A stretch of 64,000 nt of DNA from Prochlorococcus marinus XMU1412 (GCF_017696315.1 NZ_JAAORJ010000002.1:333267-397266), one strand, 5' to 3'. Positions 19,199-31,190 are shown, counted from the stretch's first letter. The notes: generated by a model from the sequence alone, not told the origin. Numbers and translations are program-made.

Positions 19199-19247
19199 AT
19201 AACTTTCCTCAAAAATGGGATGATCAAGGGTTAAAATGGTTATCTTG

Positions 19248-19334
19248 GGAGAGGTGGCCGAGTGGTTGAAGGCGCAGCACTGGAAATGCTGTATAGAGGC
19301 AACTTTATCGAGGGTTCGAATCCCTCTCTCTCCG
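19248..19334 (+). tRNA. tRNA-Ser(GGA)
   Basis: 87-base class II tRNA. The acceptor stem GGAGAGG pairs with TCTCTCC with one G-T at its base, discriminator G. The anticodon loop CTGGAAA carries GGA at about 19282-19284, reading UCC/UCU serine codons. The long variable arm (TATAGAGGCAACTTTATC) and T-arm GAGGGTTCGAATCCCTC are intact. CCA is not encoded. Flanked by the divergent ferredoxin gene and by dnaK2. Confidence 0.96.
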
Positions 19335-19547
19335 TTTTATAATAGTTTATTTTGGTTAACTACATCAACACCTTTGTCATTAAAATATCTTTTAAAATAG
19401 ATAGTTATCTTTTTAAGAATTTGGAAATAATCTTATTTATTTAAATAAAGTTGAAAATATTTGATTTTTACTATTATATGTAAATATCTAAGATAAAAAT
19501 TAATTAAATTATTAGTAAATTTTGCTTTAATTTAGCGATCTAAAATC

Positions 19548-21545
19548 ATGGGGCAAATAGTTGGAATTGATTTAGGTACTACTAACTCTGTTGTCGGAGT
19601 TATAGAAGCTGGTCGTCCAATTGTTATAGCAAATTCTGAGGGATCTAGAACTACACCTTCAATAATTGGATTTACTAAAGACAAGGAAATAGTAATAGGA
19701 GACCAAGCGAGAAGGCAACTTGTTCTAAATCCTAAAAATACCTTTTATAACCTAAAAAGATTTATTGGTAGTGACTGGGATGAATTAGATGAGAATAGTA
19801 TTTCTGTCCCTTATAACGTAAAGGCTAACACCAATGGAAGCGTTAGGGTTCTTAGTCCAAATACAGAAAGAGAGTATGCACCAGAAGAATTAGTGAGCTC
19901 CTTGATTAGAAAATTAATTAATGATGCTGAAACATATCTTGGAGATACTGTTGATTCTGCAGTTATTACTGTCCCTGCTTACTTTAATGAATCTCAAAGG
20001 CAAGCTACAAAGGATTCTGCAATATTAGCGGGTATAAAAGTAGATAGAATTCTAAATGAACCAACTGCTGCTGCTCTAGCTTATGGTTTTGAAAAAAGTT
20101 CTTCTAATAATGTTTTGGTTTTTGATTTAGGAGGAGGAACATTTGATGTTTCATTATTGAAAATTTCTAATGGTGTATTTGATGTTAAAGCCACTTGTGG
20201 AGATACACAGCTAGGAGGGAACAATTTTGATTCAAAAATAGTGGATTGGCTTGCAGAAAAATTTCTAGCTAAACATGATATTGATCTAAGAAGGGATAGA
20301 CAGGCTTTACAGAGATTAACTGAGGCTGCTGAAAAAGCTAAATGTGAATTGTCAGGATTACAAAAAACAAAAATATCTTTACCATTTATCACAACAAGTA
20401 AGGATGGACCCTTACATATTGAAGAAACCTTAGATAGAAAAATATTTGAATCATTATCAGAGGATTTACTTGATAGATTATTAGAACCTGTGCAAATAGC
20501 CTTAGATGATTCTGGATGGAACGCAGATGATATTGATGAGGTAGTTCTTGTAGGTGGCAGCACGAGAATTCCAATGGTTCAACAATTAGTAAAGACTCTT
20601 GTTCCAAATGATCCTTGTCAATCTGTTAATCCTGATGAAGTCGTAGCAGTTGGAGCTGCAATACAATCTGGAATTATTAGTGGAGATTTACAAGATTTAC
20701 TCCTAAATGACGTTACTCCCTTATCTTTAGGTTTAGAAACTATTGGTGGTCTTATGAAGGTACTTATTCCTCGTAATACTCCAATACCAGTTAGACAATC
20801 TGATGTTTTTAGTACGTCCGAAGCTAATCAATCATCTGTTGTTGTTCAAGTACGGCAGGGAGAAAGGCCTTTAGCCTCTGAAAATAAATCACTTGGTAAA
20901 TTCAGACTATCCGGAATACCTCCAGCTCCAAGAGGAATACCTCAAGTTCAAGTAGCATTTGATATTGATGCTAATGGTCTTTTAGAAGTAAGTGCAACTG
21001 ATAGAACAACTGGAAGAAAGCAAACAGTTACAATCTCTGGAGGTTCTAATTTAAATGAACAAGAAATAAATTCGATAATTGAAGAAGCCAAAGCAAAAGC
21101 TAATGAAGATAGGAAGACAAGATCTGTAATTGACAGAAAAAATAGTGCTTTAACTCTTATTGCACAAGCTGAGAGAAGACTTAGGGATGCCTCATTAGAA
21201 TTTGGTCCCTATGGGGCCGAAAGGCAACAACGAGCTGTTGAATTAGCCATTCAAGATGTTGAAGAGTATATAGATGACGATGATCCTCAAGAATTAGAAA
21301 TTTCAGTAAGTGCTCTACAAGAAGCATTATTCGGCTTAAACAGAAAATTTGCGGCAGAAAAGAAAACTGATAATAATCCCTTACAGGGCATTAAAAATAC
21401 ATTTGGATCTTTAAAAGATGAACTCTTTTCTGATGATTATTGGGATGATGATCCTTGGGATAATCAAATGAATAGAAATTATAGAAATTCGAGGTATGGT
21501 AATTCTAGGGACGATGATCCATGGGACAATGACTACTTCCTCTAA
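19548..21545 (+). CDS. dnaK: Chaperone DnaK (Hsp70), DnaK2-type
   Basis: 665-residue Hsp70. ATPase domain motifs: [13 protein letters not shown] (5-17), [14 protein letters not shown] (about 190-203) and [10 protein letters not shown]; substrate-binding domain from about 385 and a helical lid. The C-terminus is an acidic, aromatic tail with a repeated DDDPWDN (two copies, about 635-662) in place of the EEVD-like end. Cyanobacteria carry several DnaK paralogues; pairing with a zinc-finger-free DnaJ whose gene overlaps it by 17 bases marks this one as a DnaK2-type stress chaperone. A 213-base AT-rich spacer after tRNA-Ser probably holds its promoter. Confidence 0.95.
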   Translation: MGQIVGIDLGTTNSVVGVIEAGRPIVIANSEGSRTTPSIIGFTKDKEIVIGDQARRQLVLNPKNTFYNLKRFIGSDWDELDENSISVPYNVKANTNGSVRVLSPNTEREYAPEELVSSLIRKLINDAETYLGDTVDSAVITVPAYFNESQRQATKDSAILAGIKVDRILNEPTAAALAYGFEKSSSNNVLVFDLGGGTFDVSLLKISNGVFDVKATCGDTQLGGNNFDSKIVDWLAEKFLAKHDIDLRRDRQALQRLTEAAEKAKCELSGLQKTKISLPFITTSKDGPLHIEETLDRKIFESLSEDLLDRLLEPVQIALDDSGWNADDIDEVVLVGGSTRIPMVQQLVKTLVPNDPCQSVNPDEVVAVGAAIQSGIISGDLQDLLLNDVTPLSLGLETIGGLMKVLIPRNTPIPVRQSDVFSTSEANQSSVVVQVRQGERPLASENKSLGKFRLSGIPPAPRGIPQVQVAFDIDANGLLEVSATDRTTGRKQTVTISGGSNLNEQEINSIIEEAKAKANEDRKTRSVIDRKNSALTLIAQAERRLRDASLEFGPYGAERQQRAVELAIQDVEEYIDDDDPQELEISVSALQEALFGLNRKFAAEKKTDNNPLQGIKNTFGSLKDELFSDDYWDDDPWDNQMNRNYRNSRYGNSRDDDPWDNDYFL

Positions 21546-22455
21546 AAAAGACTATTTGTCGATTTTGGGTTTATCCCCTGATTTTGATGATAAAGAACTT
21601 AAAAAGGCCTTTCGAAGAGAGGCAAGGAAATGGCATCCAGATTTAAATAAAAATGATCTTAATGCAGAAGAAAGATTTAAATTAATTAACGAAGCATACG
21701 AATATTTACGTGATCCTAATATAAGAAAAAATAGTTCAGATGAAAATTTCCAGGATGATTACGAAAATAATAATTTCAAGACAGGTTTTCCTGATTTTCA
21801 AGATTATCTTGATTCATTATTTGGATACGAATACTCACCAAAGAATTACGAGGAATATGATAATGAACCATTTGAGGATGAATCGACAAATAAAAATATT
21901 GATGAATTTAATCATTATAAATATCCTACAACCTCTCCAGAAGAGCCGCCTCCAGTTAAACTCCATCAAGATATTGAAACAGTTATTGAATTAACTCCCG
22001 ATGAGGCCTTAAATGGATCTTCAATTTTAATCGAGCTTGAAGATGAAACCGTAGTAGAAGTTGATACACCTCCTTTCGCTGGGGATGGATGGCGATTAAG
22101 ACTTGAAAATATTGCAAGAGGAGGAAAAGATCATTATCTACAGTTAAAAGTTCAAACCGAAAGTGGCCTAAGAATTGATGGTTTAAGAGTTCTTTATAAA
22201 TTGGAATTATTTCCTCATGATGCTCTTCTTGGTTGTGCAGTAGAGGTTCCTACTCTTGATGGAAATGTCACACTTCAAGTGCCACCAAAATCGTCTACTG
22301 GTAGAATGTTACGTTTGAAAGGAAGGGGTTTAACTTTCGAAGATAATGTAGGTGATCAATATGTTGAAATTTTGGTAGTCATACCTGCTGATATTAATGA
22401 TGAAGAAATTGCTTTATATACAAGATTACAAGAATTATCACTTTCTGATTCTTAA
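21529..22455 (+). CDS. DnaJ-class chaperone without zinc finger (CbpA-like)
   Basis: J-protein co-chaperone that stimulates the ATPase of the adjacent DnaK. From ATG 21529 it has 308 residues: J-domain (about 8-70) with HPD at 36-38, an acidic linker (about 75-145), then the C-terminal peptide-binding domain (about 150-300) without the Cys-rich zinc-finger of full DnaJ. Earlier in-frame ATGs at 21496 and 21514 lie inside dnaK and add no conserved sequence. The 17-base overlap with dnaK implies coupled translation. Confidence 0.88.
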   Translation: MTTSSKKDYLSILGLSPDFDDKELKKAFRREARKWHPDLNKNDLNAEERFKLINEAYEYLRDPNIRKNSSDENFQDDYENNNFKTGFPDFQDYLDSLFGYEYSPKNYEEYDNEPFEDESTNKNIDEFNHYKYPTTSPEEPPPVKLHQDIETVIELTPDEALNGSSILIELEDETVVEVDTPPFAGDGWRLRLENIARGGKDHYLQLKVQTESGLRIDGLRVLYKLELFPHDALLGCAVEVPTLDGNVTLQVPPKSSTGRMLRLKGRGLTFEDNVGDQYVEILVVIPADINDEEIALYTRLQELSLSDS

Positions 22456-22481
22456 TCAAATATTATATAAGCAGGAAATCA

Positions 22482-22871
22482 ATGCTTATGAACATATTCG
22501 TTCTTTTATATAATTCGGGAACAGATAAGGAAGGAATTCATTCGATCGAACTTAAGGGAAGGACAATTGTTCTTATGTTTGAAGATAAGGATGATGCAAC
22601 AAGATATTGTGGTCTACTAGAAGCTCAAGATTTTCCTTTGCCAACAGTTGAAATGATCAACATAGAGGAAATAAAAGATTTCTGCAATAAATTAGATTAT
22701 GAATGCAAATTAGTAGAAAAAAATTTCGTACCTAAAACTGCAGAAGATAGGTTATTAATTTCACCACCCCAGAAAAACCTAGAAGTTGAAAATTGGGCGG
22801 AAGAAAAAAAAAGTAATAAAGATAACATTGATATAAATACCATTAAGGAAAACCTTGAAAAGTTGCTTTAG
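22482..22871 (+). CDS. DUF3110 family protein
   Basis: 129-residue soluble protein. The start MNIFVLLYNSGTDKEGIHSI (from the second Met) matches the cyanobacteria/plant DUF3110 pattern, followed by MFEDKDDATRYCGLLEAQDFP; family function unknown. An AGGA motif at 22473-22476 is 5 bases from ATG 22482 and 11 from ATG 22488, so the first Met is chosen. The C-terminal third is charged and variable. It follows dnaJ by 26 bases, which may place it in the chaperone transcript. Confidence 0.85.
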   Translation: MLMNIFVLLYNSGTDKEGIHSIELKGRTIVLMFEDKDDATRYCGLLEAQDFPLPTVEMINIEEIKDFCNKLDYECKLVEKNFVPKTAEDRLLISPPQKNLEVENWAEEKKSNKDNIDINTIKENLEKLL

Positions 22872-22910
22872 CTATTAAAATATCAGAATAAATATTAAAC
22901 AAAATAAAAA

Positions 22911-23348
22911 ATGACAACTGCATTATTTGAGACAGAAGTTGGAAACATTAATATTGAATTTTTCTCTGACGACGCGCCTAATACAGTTAAAAACTTCACC
23001 AGTTTAATAAGTGATGGTTTTTATGATGGTCTAGCATTTCACAGAGTTATCCCTGGATTTATGGCTCAGGGTGGATGTCCTAATACTCGTGACGGAGCAT
23101 CTGGTATGCCTGGAACTGGAGGTCCTGGATATAATATTAAATGTGAAATTAATTCCAATAAACATCTAAAAGGCTCACTTTCTATGGCTCATGCAGGAAA
23201 GGATACAGGTGGTAGTCAGTTTTTTATAGTTTATGAACCACAGCCTCATCTCGATGGAGTTCATACTGTATTCGGTAAGACTGACGATATGGATGTAGTT
23301 CTAAAGCTTACTAATGGTTCAAAAATTCTAAAAGCAACTTTAAAATAG
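22911..23348 (+). CDS. Cyclophilin-type peptidyl-prolyl cis-trans isomerase
   Basis: 145-residue cytosolic cyclophilin that speeds proline isomerisation during folding. The core is complete: [31 protein letters not shown] (catalytic Arg in FHRV, about 44), [16 protein letters not shown] and HTVFGK. There is no signal peptide, so it acts in the cytoplasm. It lies downstream of dnaK-dnaJ-DUF3110 in the same direction, a folding-related group. Convergent with ribBA, 4 bases apart. Confidence 0.93.
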   Translation: MTTALFETEVGNINIEFFSDDAPNTVKNFTSLISDGFYDGLAFHRVIPGFMAQGGCPNTRDGASGMPGTGGPGYNIKCEINSNKHLKGSLSMAHAGKDTGGSQFFIVYEPQPHLDGVHTVFGKTDDMDVVLKLTNGSKILKATLK

Positions 23349-23352
23349 TAAT

Positions 23353-25077
23353 TTAGCCTTCAAAAACAATACTGAATGTCTCTTTATCTAGATTAAATTT
23401 TCTGGTAGATGAATATAAGATTTCGTTATTAATAGTAAATTTAGTATTGATTAGTTTGATGCTACTTTTTGGATGTAATGCTTGTTCAATATTTCTAGAT
23501 ACAATAATTCCAATCTTTGTACTATTTTCATATTTGGATAAAAACTGAATAAATAATTCTATATTCTTTATTTCCTCATCATTAATGTTGGAATTTGTTC
23601 TATTCTGATCATGTAAAATTCTCCATACTAATTTGGGTCGGTTCCAAAACGCCAATAATCTTGGACTACTTTCAAGTTTAATATTTATGTTTTGTTCACT
23701 GCAGAATTTAATAACTTTATTTTTTATTGGAACTAAATCAATAGATTTATATTTTCCGTCAAGAAAAATTGATATAAATGGATCAATATTACTGGAATTA
23801 GAATTATCATCATCAATCATGTGGCCTAACTTTGTTTTTTTAACACTCAAATATTCTGCATTATTATCGTTTGGACAAATAACTAAAGGAACTCTCTCAA
23901 TAACTTCTATTCCATAACCACCTAATCCAGCAATCTTTCTGGGATTGTTGGTTAGTAATTTTAATTTTTTTATACCTAAATCAGTTAAAATTTGTGCTCC
24001 AACTCCATAATTTCTGAGATCAGCTGGAAAACCTAATTTTTCATTAGCTTCTACAGTGTCTAATCCACCATCTTGTAAACTGTAAGCTTTTAATTTATTT
24101 ATTAGACCAATACCTCTGCCTTCTTGTCTCAAGTAAACAACAACTCCTTCTTCCTCCTTTTCTATTCTTGATAAAGCAGCCTCTAACTGGGGTCTACAAT
24201 CACAACGTAATGATCCAAAAGCGTCACCAGTTAAGCACTCTGAATGCATTCTTACTAGTACAGGTTCACTTAATTTCGATGATTTTTGTTTAACTAATGC
24301 AACGTGCTCTGAACCATCTAGATCATTAACATATCCATAAGCTTTGAAATTACCAAAAATACTTGGAAGAACAGCATCAGATTTTCTAAATACAAATCTC
24401 TCAGTTTGAAACCGATAACTTATTAGATCAGCTATGGATATTAATTTCATTCCCCATTGTTTTGCATACTCTTTTAGTTGAGGGAGTCTTGACATAGAAC
24501 CGTCAGGATTTTGTATTTCACAAATCACTCCAGCGGGATAAAGACCTGACATTGCTGCAATATCTACTGCCGCTTCGGTATGACCTGCTCTTTTTAATAC
24601 TCCACCTTTTTTTGCTCTTAATGGAAAAATATGTCCTGGCCTCCTTAAATCATCAGGTTTTGTATTTGGGTTTATAGCAACTTGTATTGTCTTTGCCCTG
24701 TCTTCAGCGGAAATTCCTGTAGTAACATTATGTTCAGGTCCAGCATCAATTGATACTGTAAAAGCTGTTTGATTTTCATCTGTATTTCTATCTACCATTA
24801 ATGGTAAATCTAATGAATCAAGTTTTTCACCTTGCATTGCTAGGCATATAAGACCACGTCCCTCAGTAGCCATAAAATTAATTTGCTGTGGAGTTGCAAA
24901 CTGAGCCGCACATATTAAATCTCCTTCATTTTCTCTTCTTTCATCATCTACAACAATTATGCATTCACCATTTCTTATAGCTGCCAACGCATCGCTGATA
25001 GGATCAAATTCAATTTTAAAAGATTCATTTATATCCAAAATTGTTCCATTATTTGATTTGGGACTTGTTTCTTTCAT
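23353..25077 (-). CDS. ribBA: Bifunctional DHBP synthase / GTP cyclohydrolase II (RibBA)
   Basis: Two riboflavin-pathway enzymes fused. The N-terminal half (about 25-230) makes 3,4-dihydroxy-2-butanone 4-phosphate from ribulose 5-phosphate: [17 protein letters not shown] and [10 protein letters not shown]. The second (about 235-430) opens GTP: zinc ligands in [16 protein letters not shown], and [10 protein letters not shown] further ~140 residues (about 435-574) resembling neither enzyme follow. ATG 25077 is preferred, being 3 bases from an AGGA; a TTG at 25089 would add four residues. Divergent from argC. Confidence 0.94.
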   Translation of the reverse strand: MKETSPKSNNGTILDINESFKIEFDPISDALAAIRNGECIIVVDDERRENEGDLICAAQFATPQQINFMATEGRGLICLAMQGEKLDSLDLPLMVDRNTDENQTAFTVSIDAGPEHNVTTGISAEDRAKTIQVAINPNTKPDDLRRPGHIFPLRAKKGGVLKRAGHTEAAVDIAAMSGLYPAGVICEIQNPDGSMSRLPQLKEYAKQWGMKLISIADLISYRFQTERFVFRKSDAVLPSIFGNFKAYGYVNDLDGSEHVALVKQKSSKLSEPVLVRMHSECLTGDAFGSLRCDCRPQLEAALSRIEKEEEGVVVYLRQEGRGIGLINKLKAYSLQDGGLDTVEANEKLGFPADLRNYGVGAQILTDLGIKKLKLLTNNPRKIAGLGGYGIEVIERVPLVICPNDNNAEYLSVKKTKLGHMIDDDNSNSSNIDPFISIFLDGKYKSIDLVPIKNKVIKFCSEQNINIKLESSPRLLAFWNRPKLVWRILHDQNRTNSNINDEEIKNIELFIQFLSKYENSTKIGIIVSRNIEQALHPKSSIKLINTKFTINNEILYSSTRKFNLDKETFSIVFEG

Positions 25078-25165
25078 TATTCCTATCAATATAGAAAAAT
25101 AGTGTTTTAGTTACCTTAAATTCAACACTTTATAATCCTATCTCAAAGTCTGCCAATTCAAAGAA

Positions 25166-26221
25166 ATGAATGTTGCAATAGTAGGTGCTACTGGTTACGG
25201 CGGTATTCAAGCGGTAAATCTCTTAAAGAAAATTAAAAAATACAAAATTTCATTTTTAGGAGGTAATAAAACATCTGGATCTAAGTGGAATGATAATTTT
25301 CCTTTTATTTATCTAGATAATGATCCTTACATAGAAGAAATTTCCGTAGATAATATTTCAAAAAATGCAGACGTTGCTTTGCTTTGCTTACCAAATGGCT
25401 TATCCTCAACATTGACAAGGAAATTATTAGATCGAGGACTTAAAGTTATTGATTTATCTGCTGATTACAGATATAAGTCTTTAGATGAATGGAAAAATGT
25501 TTATTCCAAAGAATCTGCTATTTATAAAAGGAATGATGATGATTTATGTAAAGAGGCAGTTTACGGTCTTCCTGAAATAAATAAGGAAGCTATTTCAAAA
25601 GGAAGATTAATTGCCTGTCCTGGATGCTATCCCACATCTGCTCTTATTCCATTAGTTCCTTATCTATCGCAAGGAATTATTGAAAATGAAGGAATAGTGA
25701 TTGATTCTAAAAGCGGAACCTCTGGAGGAGGTCGAGAACCAAACCAAAAGCTACTCTTATCAGAATGTGGTGAAGGCTTATCAGCATATGGATTGATAAA
25801 CCATAGACATACCTCAGAGATCGAGCAAGTAGCATCTATAATTTCTGGAAATAAAATTGAACTTCTTTTTACACCTCATTTGGTTCCAATTTCTAGAGGT
25901 ATGCATTCGACTATATATGGGAGATTAAGAGATCCAGGATTAACTTCCGATGATTGCAGAATTCTTTTGGATAATTTTTACAGAAATTTCAAAAATATTA
26001 AAGTGTTACCTGTAGATACATACCCATCAACAAAATGGGTTAAAAATACAAACCAAATTTTCCTTTCGGTTAAAGTTGATATTCGAAATGGGAGGATTAT
26101 TATTTTATCTGCAATTGATAATTTGTTAAAAGGTCAGACTGGGCAAGCAATTCAAAATTTAAATATTATGAGTGGATTTTCAATGGATGAAGGTCTTGAT
26201 TTAACTAATAATTTTCCATAA
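25166..26221 (+). CDS. argC: N-acetyl-gamma-glutamyl-phosphate reductase
   Basis: Third step of arginine synthesis: NADPH-dependent reduction of N-acetylglutamyl phosphate to the semialdehyde. The 351-residue protein has the NADP loop GATGYGG (7-13), the catalytic signature IACPGCYPTSAL with Cys154, and the His-containing segment LTPHLVPISRGMHSTIY (seen here as FTPHLVPISRGM). Length normal. Its last 17 bases overlap the convergent purN gene. Confidence 0.96.
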   Translation: MNVAIVGATGYGGIQAVNLLKKIKKYKISFLGGNKTSGSKWNDNFPFIYLDNDPYIEEISVDNISKNADVALLCLPNGLSSTLTRKLLDRGLKVIDLSADYRYKSLDEWKNVYSKESAIYKRNDDDLCKEAVYGLPEINKEAISKGRLIACPGCYPTSALIPLVPYLSQGIIENEGIVIDSKSGTSGGGREPNQKLLLSECGEGLSAYGLINHRHTSEIEQVASIISGNKIELLFTPHLVPISRGMHSTIYGRLRDPGLTSDDCRILLDNFYRNFKNIKVLPVDTYPSTKWVKNTNQIFLSVKVDIRNGRIIILSAIDNLLKGQTGQAIQNLNIMSGFSMDEGLDLTNNFP

Positions 26222-26861
26222 AATTACTTCTTATCAAAAACCCAGCTTGAGAGATTGAGTGAGGTAAAATTTTATGCTCAAGCATTTGTATCCTTTTGGA
26301 AAGTGATTCAATATTATCATCATCTCTAATTGACAATGCAGCTTGCATTATCAATGATCCACTATCTACCTCCTCTTCTACAAAATGTACTGAACAACCA
26401 GTTATTTTTGAACCATTTAATATTGAGTCCTTTATCGCAGAACCACCTTTGTATGCTGGAAGTAATGAAGGGTGAATATTTATTATCTTATTCTTAAATT
26501 TATTAATAAAAAATGGAGTAACAATTTTCATCCAGCCTGCCATAACCACAAGTTCAACATCGTAATTAATTAAAGTATTTACAATTTCTAATTCAAAAGC
26601 TTCTTTTTGCAGAAAGTCTTTGCCTCTTATAATTTTGTAAGGTATTTTTTTACTTTCAGCTCTCTTTATACAACCTGCATCATCTTTATTAGTTATTAGA
26701 ACTTTTATATCTATATCTAATTCTCCTTTTTCTGAGAGATTAATTAATTCCTGAAAGTTTGTTCCTTTACCAGAAGCAAGTACACCTATTTTTAATTTTG
26801 GGGAAAATCTTCTAAATTCAGATATCTCTGGCGAAATTATGTAATTAAAGGATCTATCCAA
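26205..26861 (-). CDS. purN: Phosphoribosylglycinamide formyltransferase 1
   Basis: Uses 10-formyltetrahydrofolate to formylate GAR in purine synthesis. The 218-residue protein has the phosphate loop ASGKGTNFQELI (about 29-40) and the catalytic segment NIHPSLLPAYKGGSAIKDS with Asn and His, plus CSVHFVEEEVDSG with the catalytic Asp. The N-terminus is about 20 residues longer than E. coli PurN. Convergent overlap with argC of 17 bases; divergent from pgi across a 178-base spacer. Confidence 0.94.
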   Translation of the reverse strand: MDRSFNYIISPEISEFRRFSPKLKIGVLASGKGTNFQELINLSEKGELDIDIKVLITNKDDAGCIKRAESKKIPYKIIRGKDFLQKEAFELEIVNTLINYDVELVVMAGWMKIVTPFFINKFKNKIINIHPSLLPAYKGGSAIKDSILNGSKITGCSVHFVEEEVDSGSLIMQAALSIRDDDNIESLSKRIQMLEHKILPHSISQAGFLIRSNFMENY

Positions 26862-27039
26862 AGTTTTTTATTTTATCCAATGATAATTTCATATGAAATA
26901 AAAAAAACCCTCAACTTTAATTGTTTATATTCAAAAACATATTTATTTGAAGATAATAATTTAAACAAATTTAAATGATTCAAATCTATGTACTATTCGT
27001 ATAGATATAATTGAATTATAAAAGAAACAAATATATAAA

Positions 27040-28623
27040 ATGAATGGAGATTTAAACTCTTGGGATAAATTTTGTAATTATCTTTGGTTTGATAAAAAAT
27101 TAAATATTTGGTTAGACATAAGTAAAATTAATTTCACTAGTAAAGAGATAAAAAATTTAGAAGATAAATTTATAGATGTTTTTTCAGCAATAAAAGAATT
27201 AGAAAATGGTGCAATCTCAAATATTGATGAAAATAGACAAGTTGGACATTATTGGCTTAGAAATCCATCAATTTCACCCTCTTCAAAAATAGGAGAGGAA
27301 ATTAGAGCAGATATTAATGAAATCTCTGAATTTGGAAAACATATATTAAATGGAGATATTAAGAATAAGAATAATCAGAAGTATACTGATGTTCTTTGGA
27401 TAGGAATAGGTGGAAGTGGATTAGGACCATTACTTATTACAGAGTCACTGCAGAAGTGTTCTAGAGGTTTAAATTTTTCTTATATAGATAATGTTGATCC
27501 TTTTTTAATTAGAGAAAAGTTAGAAGAGTTATCTGAAAAATTACCAACAACATTATTTGTAGTAGTAAGCAAATCAGGTGGTACGCCTGAACCTAGAATT
27601 GCTATGGAAATTATTAAAAGTCACTGCGAAAACAATTCTCTTGAATGGAATTCTAATGCTATAGCTATAACTATGAAAGATAGTAAGTTATTTAAAAAAG
27701 CTACTTCTGAAAATTGGTTAAAAATATTTAATTTGCAAGATTGGGTTGGAGGAAGAACTAGTATTACAAGCTCTGTGGGATTACTTCCATTAGCTCTTAT
27801 TAATGAAAATATATCTGAATTTATTAGAGGTGCATCATTAATGGATGAAGCCACACGTATAAGTAATTTTAAAAATAATCCAGCAGCACTATTATCATCC
27901 GCATGGTATTTAACTGGGGATGGTATTGGAAAGAGAGATATGGTCGTATTACCTTATAGAGATAGGTTACAGGTATTTAGTAAATATCTCCAGCAATTAG
28001 TAATGGAATCATTAGGAAAGAAATTTAATAGGAATGGTGAAGTAGTTAATCAAGGTATTTCCGTTTTTGGTAATAAAGGATCTACAGATCAACATGCTTA
28101 TGTTCAGCAACTGAGAGATGGTATTGATAATTTCTTTTGTATTTTTATTGAATTATTAGATTCTCCATCTACTAATATTTTTGATGAAAAAGAGAATCCT
28201 AAAGAATATCTTTCTGGTTTTTTGCAAGGAACCAGATCAGCACTCTCTAGTGAAAACAGACAAAGTATCACTATTACGCTAGAAAAGTTAAATTGTTTTT
28301 CACTAGGTTCCTTAATCGCCTTATTTGAGAGGGCTGTATCCTTCTACGCTGAATTGGTAAATATAAATGCATATGATCAACCTGGAGTTGAAGCTGGAAA
28401 GAAAGCAGCCGCAAATGTTATTGAGTATCAACAAAAAGTAAGTAATTTATTAGATGAAGGTGGAGAATATTCTATAAATGACATAACATCATTTTTTGAT
28501 AATTCAGTGAGTGAACCTATATTTTTCATACTCCGTGAAATGTGTTTCGGTAATGATAATTATTTAGTTAAGGGCGACTGGTCAAATCCAAATTCATTAG
28601 TTATTCAAAAAATAAATTCTTAA
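27040..28623 (+). CDS. pgi: Glucose-6-phosphate isomerase
   Basis: Interconverts glucose 6-phosphate and fructose 6-phosphate, linking the Calvin cycle, oxidative pentose phosphate pathway and glycogen. 527 residues. Motifs: [11 protein letters not shown] (about 125-135), [15 protein letters not shown] (the SGGT sugar-phosphate site), [11 protein letters not shown], and the catalytic-His region [15 protein letters not shown]. The last four bases overlap the convergent leuS stop. Confidence 0.96.
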   Translation: MNGDLNSWDKFCNYLWFDKKLNIWLDISKINFTSKEIKNLEDKFIDVFSAIKELENGAISNIDENRQVGHYWLRNPSISPSSKIGEEIRADINEISEFGKHILNGDIKNKNNQKYTDVLWIGIGGSGLGPLLITESLQKCSRGLNFSYIDNVDPFLIREKLEELSEKLPTTLFVVVSKSGGTPEPRIAMEIIKSHCENNSLEWNSNAIAITMKDSKLFKKATSENWLKIFNLQDWVGGRTSITSSVGLLPLALINENISEFIRGASLMDEATRISNFKNNPAALLSSAWYLTGDGIGKRDMVVLPYRDRLQVFSKYLQQLVMESLGKKFNRNGEVVNQGISVFGNKGSTDQHAYVQQLRDGIDNFFCIFIELLDSPSTNIFDEKENPKEYLSGFLQGTRSALSSENRQSITITLEKLNCFSLGSLIALFERAVSFYAELVNINAYDQPGVEAGKKAAANVIEYQQKVSNLLDEGGEYSINDITSFFDNSVSEPIFFILREMCFGNDNYLVKGDWSNPNSLVIQKINS

Positions 28624-31190
28624 ATAACAATATTCATAATTTTTCCTTTAACAATAATTATTTTTCTTATTTCCTTATCTTTAGTCCATTTTAATATGTT
28701 AGGTCTTTTAAGAGTTAATTCTTTAATTTGATCTTCACTCATATCATTATTAATATTTACTTTGTCTCTAACTTTTCCATTCACTTGTATTACTAATTCA
28801 TATGAGTCTTCCTTTAGTGCCTCGGCATTAAATGAAGGCCAGTGTTCTAAATGGACAGATTTTTTAAATCCTATAAGATGCCATATTTCTTCTGCAATAT
28901 GAGGTGCAAATGGAGCCAACAAAATACAAAACGTTTTTAAAGCATCAATTTTTAAATTATTGTTTACGTCATTAATGGAATTTGATAATGAATTATAAAA
29001 CTTCATTAGTTCTGAAATCGCAGTATTAAATTGGTTATTTAATATGTCATTTGAAATTTCTTTTATAGCGATATTCATTGACTTTATTAAACTTTTTTCT
29101 TTATCTGGATAGGAATTAGATTTACTATTTATATCTTTTGCACAACTTATATAAAGCTTCCAAATCCTACTTAAAAATCTAAATTGTCCTTCAACATCTG
29201 TATCTCCCCATTCCAAATCTTTTTCTGGCGGTGCTTTAAATAATATAAACATTCTTGCTGTATCTGCTCCATATTTTTTAATTACTGATTCAGGGTCTAT
29301 TCCATTATATTTTGACTTTGACATCTTCTCGAAAAGAACTTCGAGTTTGGTATTGTCAATTGGATCTTTAGGATTTGATAAGTCAGTAATATCAGAAGGA
29401 GAAACATATTTACCCGTTTTATTGTTTTTATAGGCTGCGGCCTGAACCATTCCTTGCGTTAATAGTTTTTTAAATGGTTCATCAATTTCAAATAGTTCAT
29501 TATCCCGCAAAGCTTTAGTGAAAAATCTTGCATATAACAAATGCAATATCGCATGCTCTACTCCTCCAACATATTGATCTACAGGTAACCACTTATTAAT
29601 TTCAATCTTTTCAAATGGCTTATTTGAACATTTTGCAGATGGATATCTTAAAAAATACCATGATGAACACATAAAAGTGTCCATTGTGTCAGTTTCTTTT
29701 TTTGCCGCTATTCCACATTTTGGACATGTTGTATTTATCCAATTATTATTATCACCTAAAGCATTAATCTTGTTAGCAGAGATATTTATATCTTTTGGTA
29801 ATGCAACAGGTAATTCCGATTGGTGTAAAGGAACAGACCCACATTTTTTGCAATTAACGATGGGAATTGGACATCCCCAATATCTTTGTCTAGATATTAA
29901 CCAATCTCTTAAACGATATTGAATCTTATTTTCGGCCCATCCATTATTTACTCCCTCCTCTGCAATTTTTAATTTAGCAATAGTATTTTCTATACCATTG
30001 TATTGATTTGAATTAATTAGATATCCATTTTCTACATAAGCATTATCAAGCGCCTTACTTTGTTCACTTTTATCCTTTACTATTACCTGTTTAATATCTA
30101 TATTGTTTTTCTTAGCAAACTCAAAATCTCTTAAATCATGAGCAGGTACACCCATAACAGCGCCTGTACCGTATTCATCAAGAACATAACTAGCCACCCA
30201 AATAGGTATAGGTTCAGAATTAACTGGATTTATTGCTATTAAGCTGGTTTTTATTCCAATTTTTTCAAGTTCATTATTTTTATTATTTTTCAAATATTGT
30301 TTAAGATTTTCTATATCTTGTATGGTTTCTTGATCAGTAATTTTTTTAATTAATGAATGATTGACAGAAATTGCTAAATAAGTAACTCCAAATAAAGTAT
30401 CTGGCCTTGTTGTAAATACAGTTATTTTCTTTTCTGGATTGGTATTGATATGGAAATTAATATTTGCACCAATTGACTTTCCAATCCAATTATCTTGCAT
30501 TATTTTTACTCTTTCTGGCCAGTTATCTAATTTTTCTAAATCCTGCAATAACTCATCGGCATAATTAGTAATTCTTAAAAACCATTGCTTTAATAATTTT
30601 TTTTCAACTACTGCCCCAGATCTCCAAGATTTACCCTCTGAATCAACTTGTTCATTCGCTAGGACTGTATTATCTATAGGATCCCAATTAACTTCTGATT
30701 CCTTTTGATATACAAGACCTGCCTTGTATAACTCTAAAAATAGATATTGAGTCCAAATATAATAATTTTCATCACATGTTGCAAATTCCCTATCCCAATC
30801 AACTGATAGTCCCAAAAGCTTTAATTGTGACTTCATATGGGAAATATTTTTTTTAGTCCAGACACTTGGACTAATTCCTCTTTCAATCGCAGCATTTTCA
30901 GCAGGCAAACCAAAAGCGTCCCAACCCATTGGATGTAAGACAGATTTCCCCTTAAACCTTTGGAATCGAGCTATTAAGTCTGTAATAACATAATTCCTAA
31001 CATGTCCCATATGAAGATTACCTGAAGGGTAGGGAAACATTGATAAGGCATAAAATTTATGGCTATTCTCAGTTAATTCATCGGTTTTGTATAACTTGTT
31101 TTCTGTCCATATTGACTGCCATTTTTTTTCTATTTCAGATGGATTATATAAATTGGTATCAGCCTCATATTGTTTATCGGAAGAAATCAC
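28620..31190 (-). CDS. leuS: Leucyl-tRNA synthetase
   Basis: Charges tRNA-Leu. The 856-residue class Ia enzyme has the HIGH-type motif in [16 protein letters not shown] (HMGH 60-63), zinc-finger-like cysteine pairs (CKKCGSV and CPKCGI), the CP1 editing domain with TTRPDTLFG and [21 protein letters not shown], and the KMSKS loop [10 protein letters not shown]; the anticodon-binding helical domain and a short C-terminal domain follow. Full length. Divergent from dapF. Confidence 0.97.
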   Translation of the reverse strand: MISSDKQYEADTNLYNPSEIEKKWQSIWTENKLYKTDELTENSHKFYALSMFPYPSGNLHMGHVRNYVITDLIARFQRFKGKSVLHPMGWDAFGLPAENAAIERGISPSVWTKKNISHMKSQLKLLGLSVDWDREFATCDENYYIWTQYLFLELYKAGLVYQKESEVNWDPIDNTVLANEQVDSEGKSWRSGAVVEKKLLKQWFLRITNYADELLQDLEKLDNWPERVKIMQDNWIGKSIGANINFHINTNPEKKITVFTTRPDTLFGVTYLAISVNHSLIKKITDQETIQDIENLKQYLKNNKNNELEKIGIKTSLIAINPVNSEPIPIWVASYVLDEYGTGAVMGVPAHDLRDFEFAKKNNIDIKQVIVKDKSEQSKALDNAYVENGYLINSNQYNGIENTIAKLKIAEEGVNNGWAENKIQYRLRDWLISRQRYWGCPIPIVNCKKCGSVPLHQSELPVALPKDINISANKINALGDNNNWINTTCPKCGIAAKKETDTMDTFMCSSWYFLRYPSAKCSNKPFEKIEINKWLPVDQYVGGVEHAILHLLYARFFTKALRDNELFEIDEPFKKLLTQGMVQAAAYKNNKTGKYVSPSDITDLSNPKDPIDNTKLEVLFEKMSKSKYNGIDPESVIKKYGADTARMFILFKAPPEKDLEWGDTDVEGQFRFLSRIWKLYISCAKDINSKSNSYPDKEKSLIKSMNIAIKEISNDILNNQFNTAISELMKFYNSLSNSINDVNNNLKIDALKTFCILLAPFAPHIAEEIWHLIGFKKSVHLEHWPSFNAEALKEDSYELVIQVNGKVRDKVNINNDMSEDQIKELTLKRPNILKWTKDKEIRKIIIVKGKIMNIVI

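Noticed and set aside
20081-20563. 160-codon leftward frame inside dnaK
   Set aside because: It lies wholly antisense to a highly conserved Hsp70 and its translation has no recognisable domain; a shadow of the real frame.
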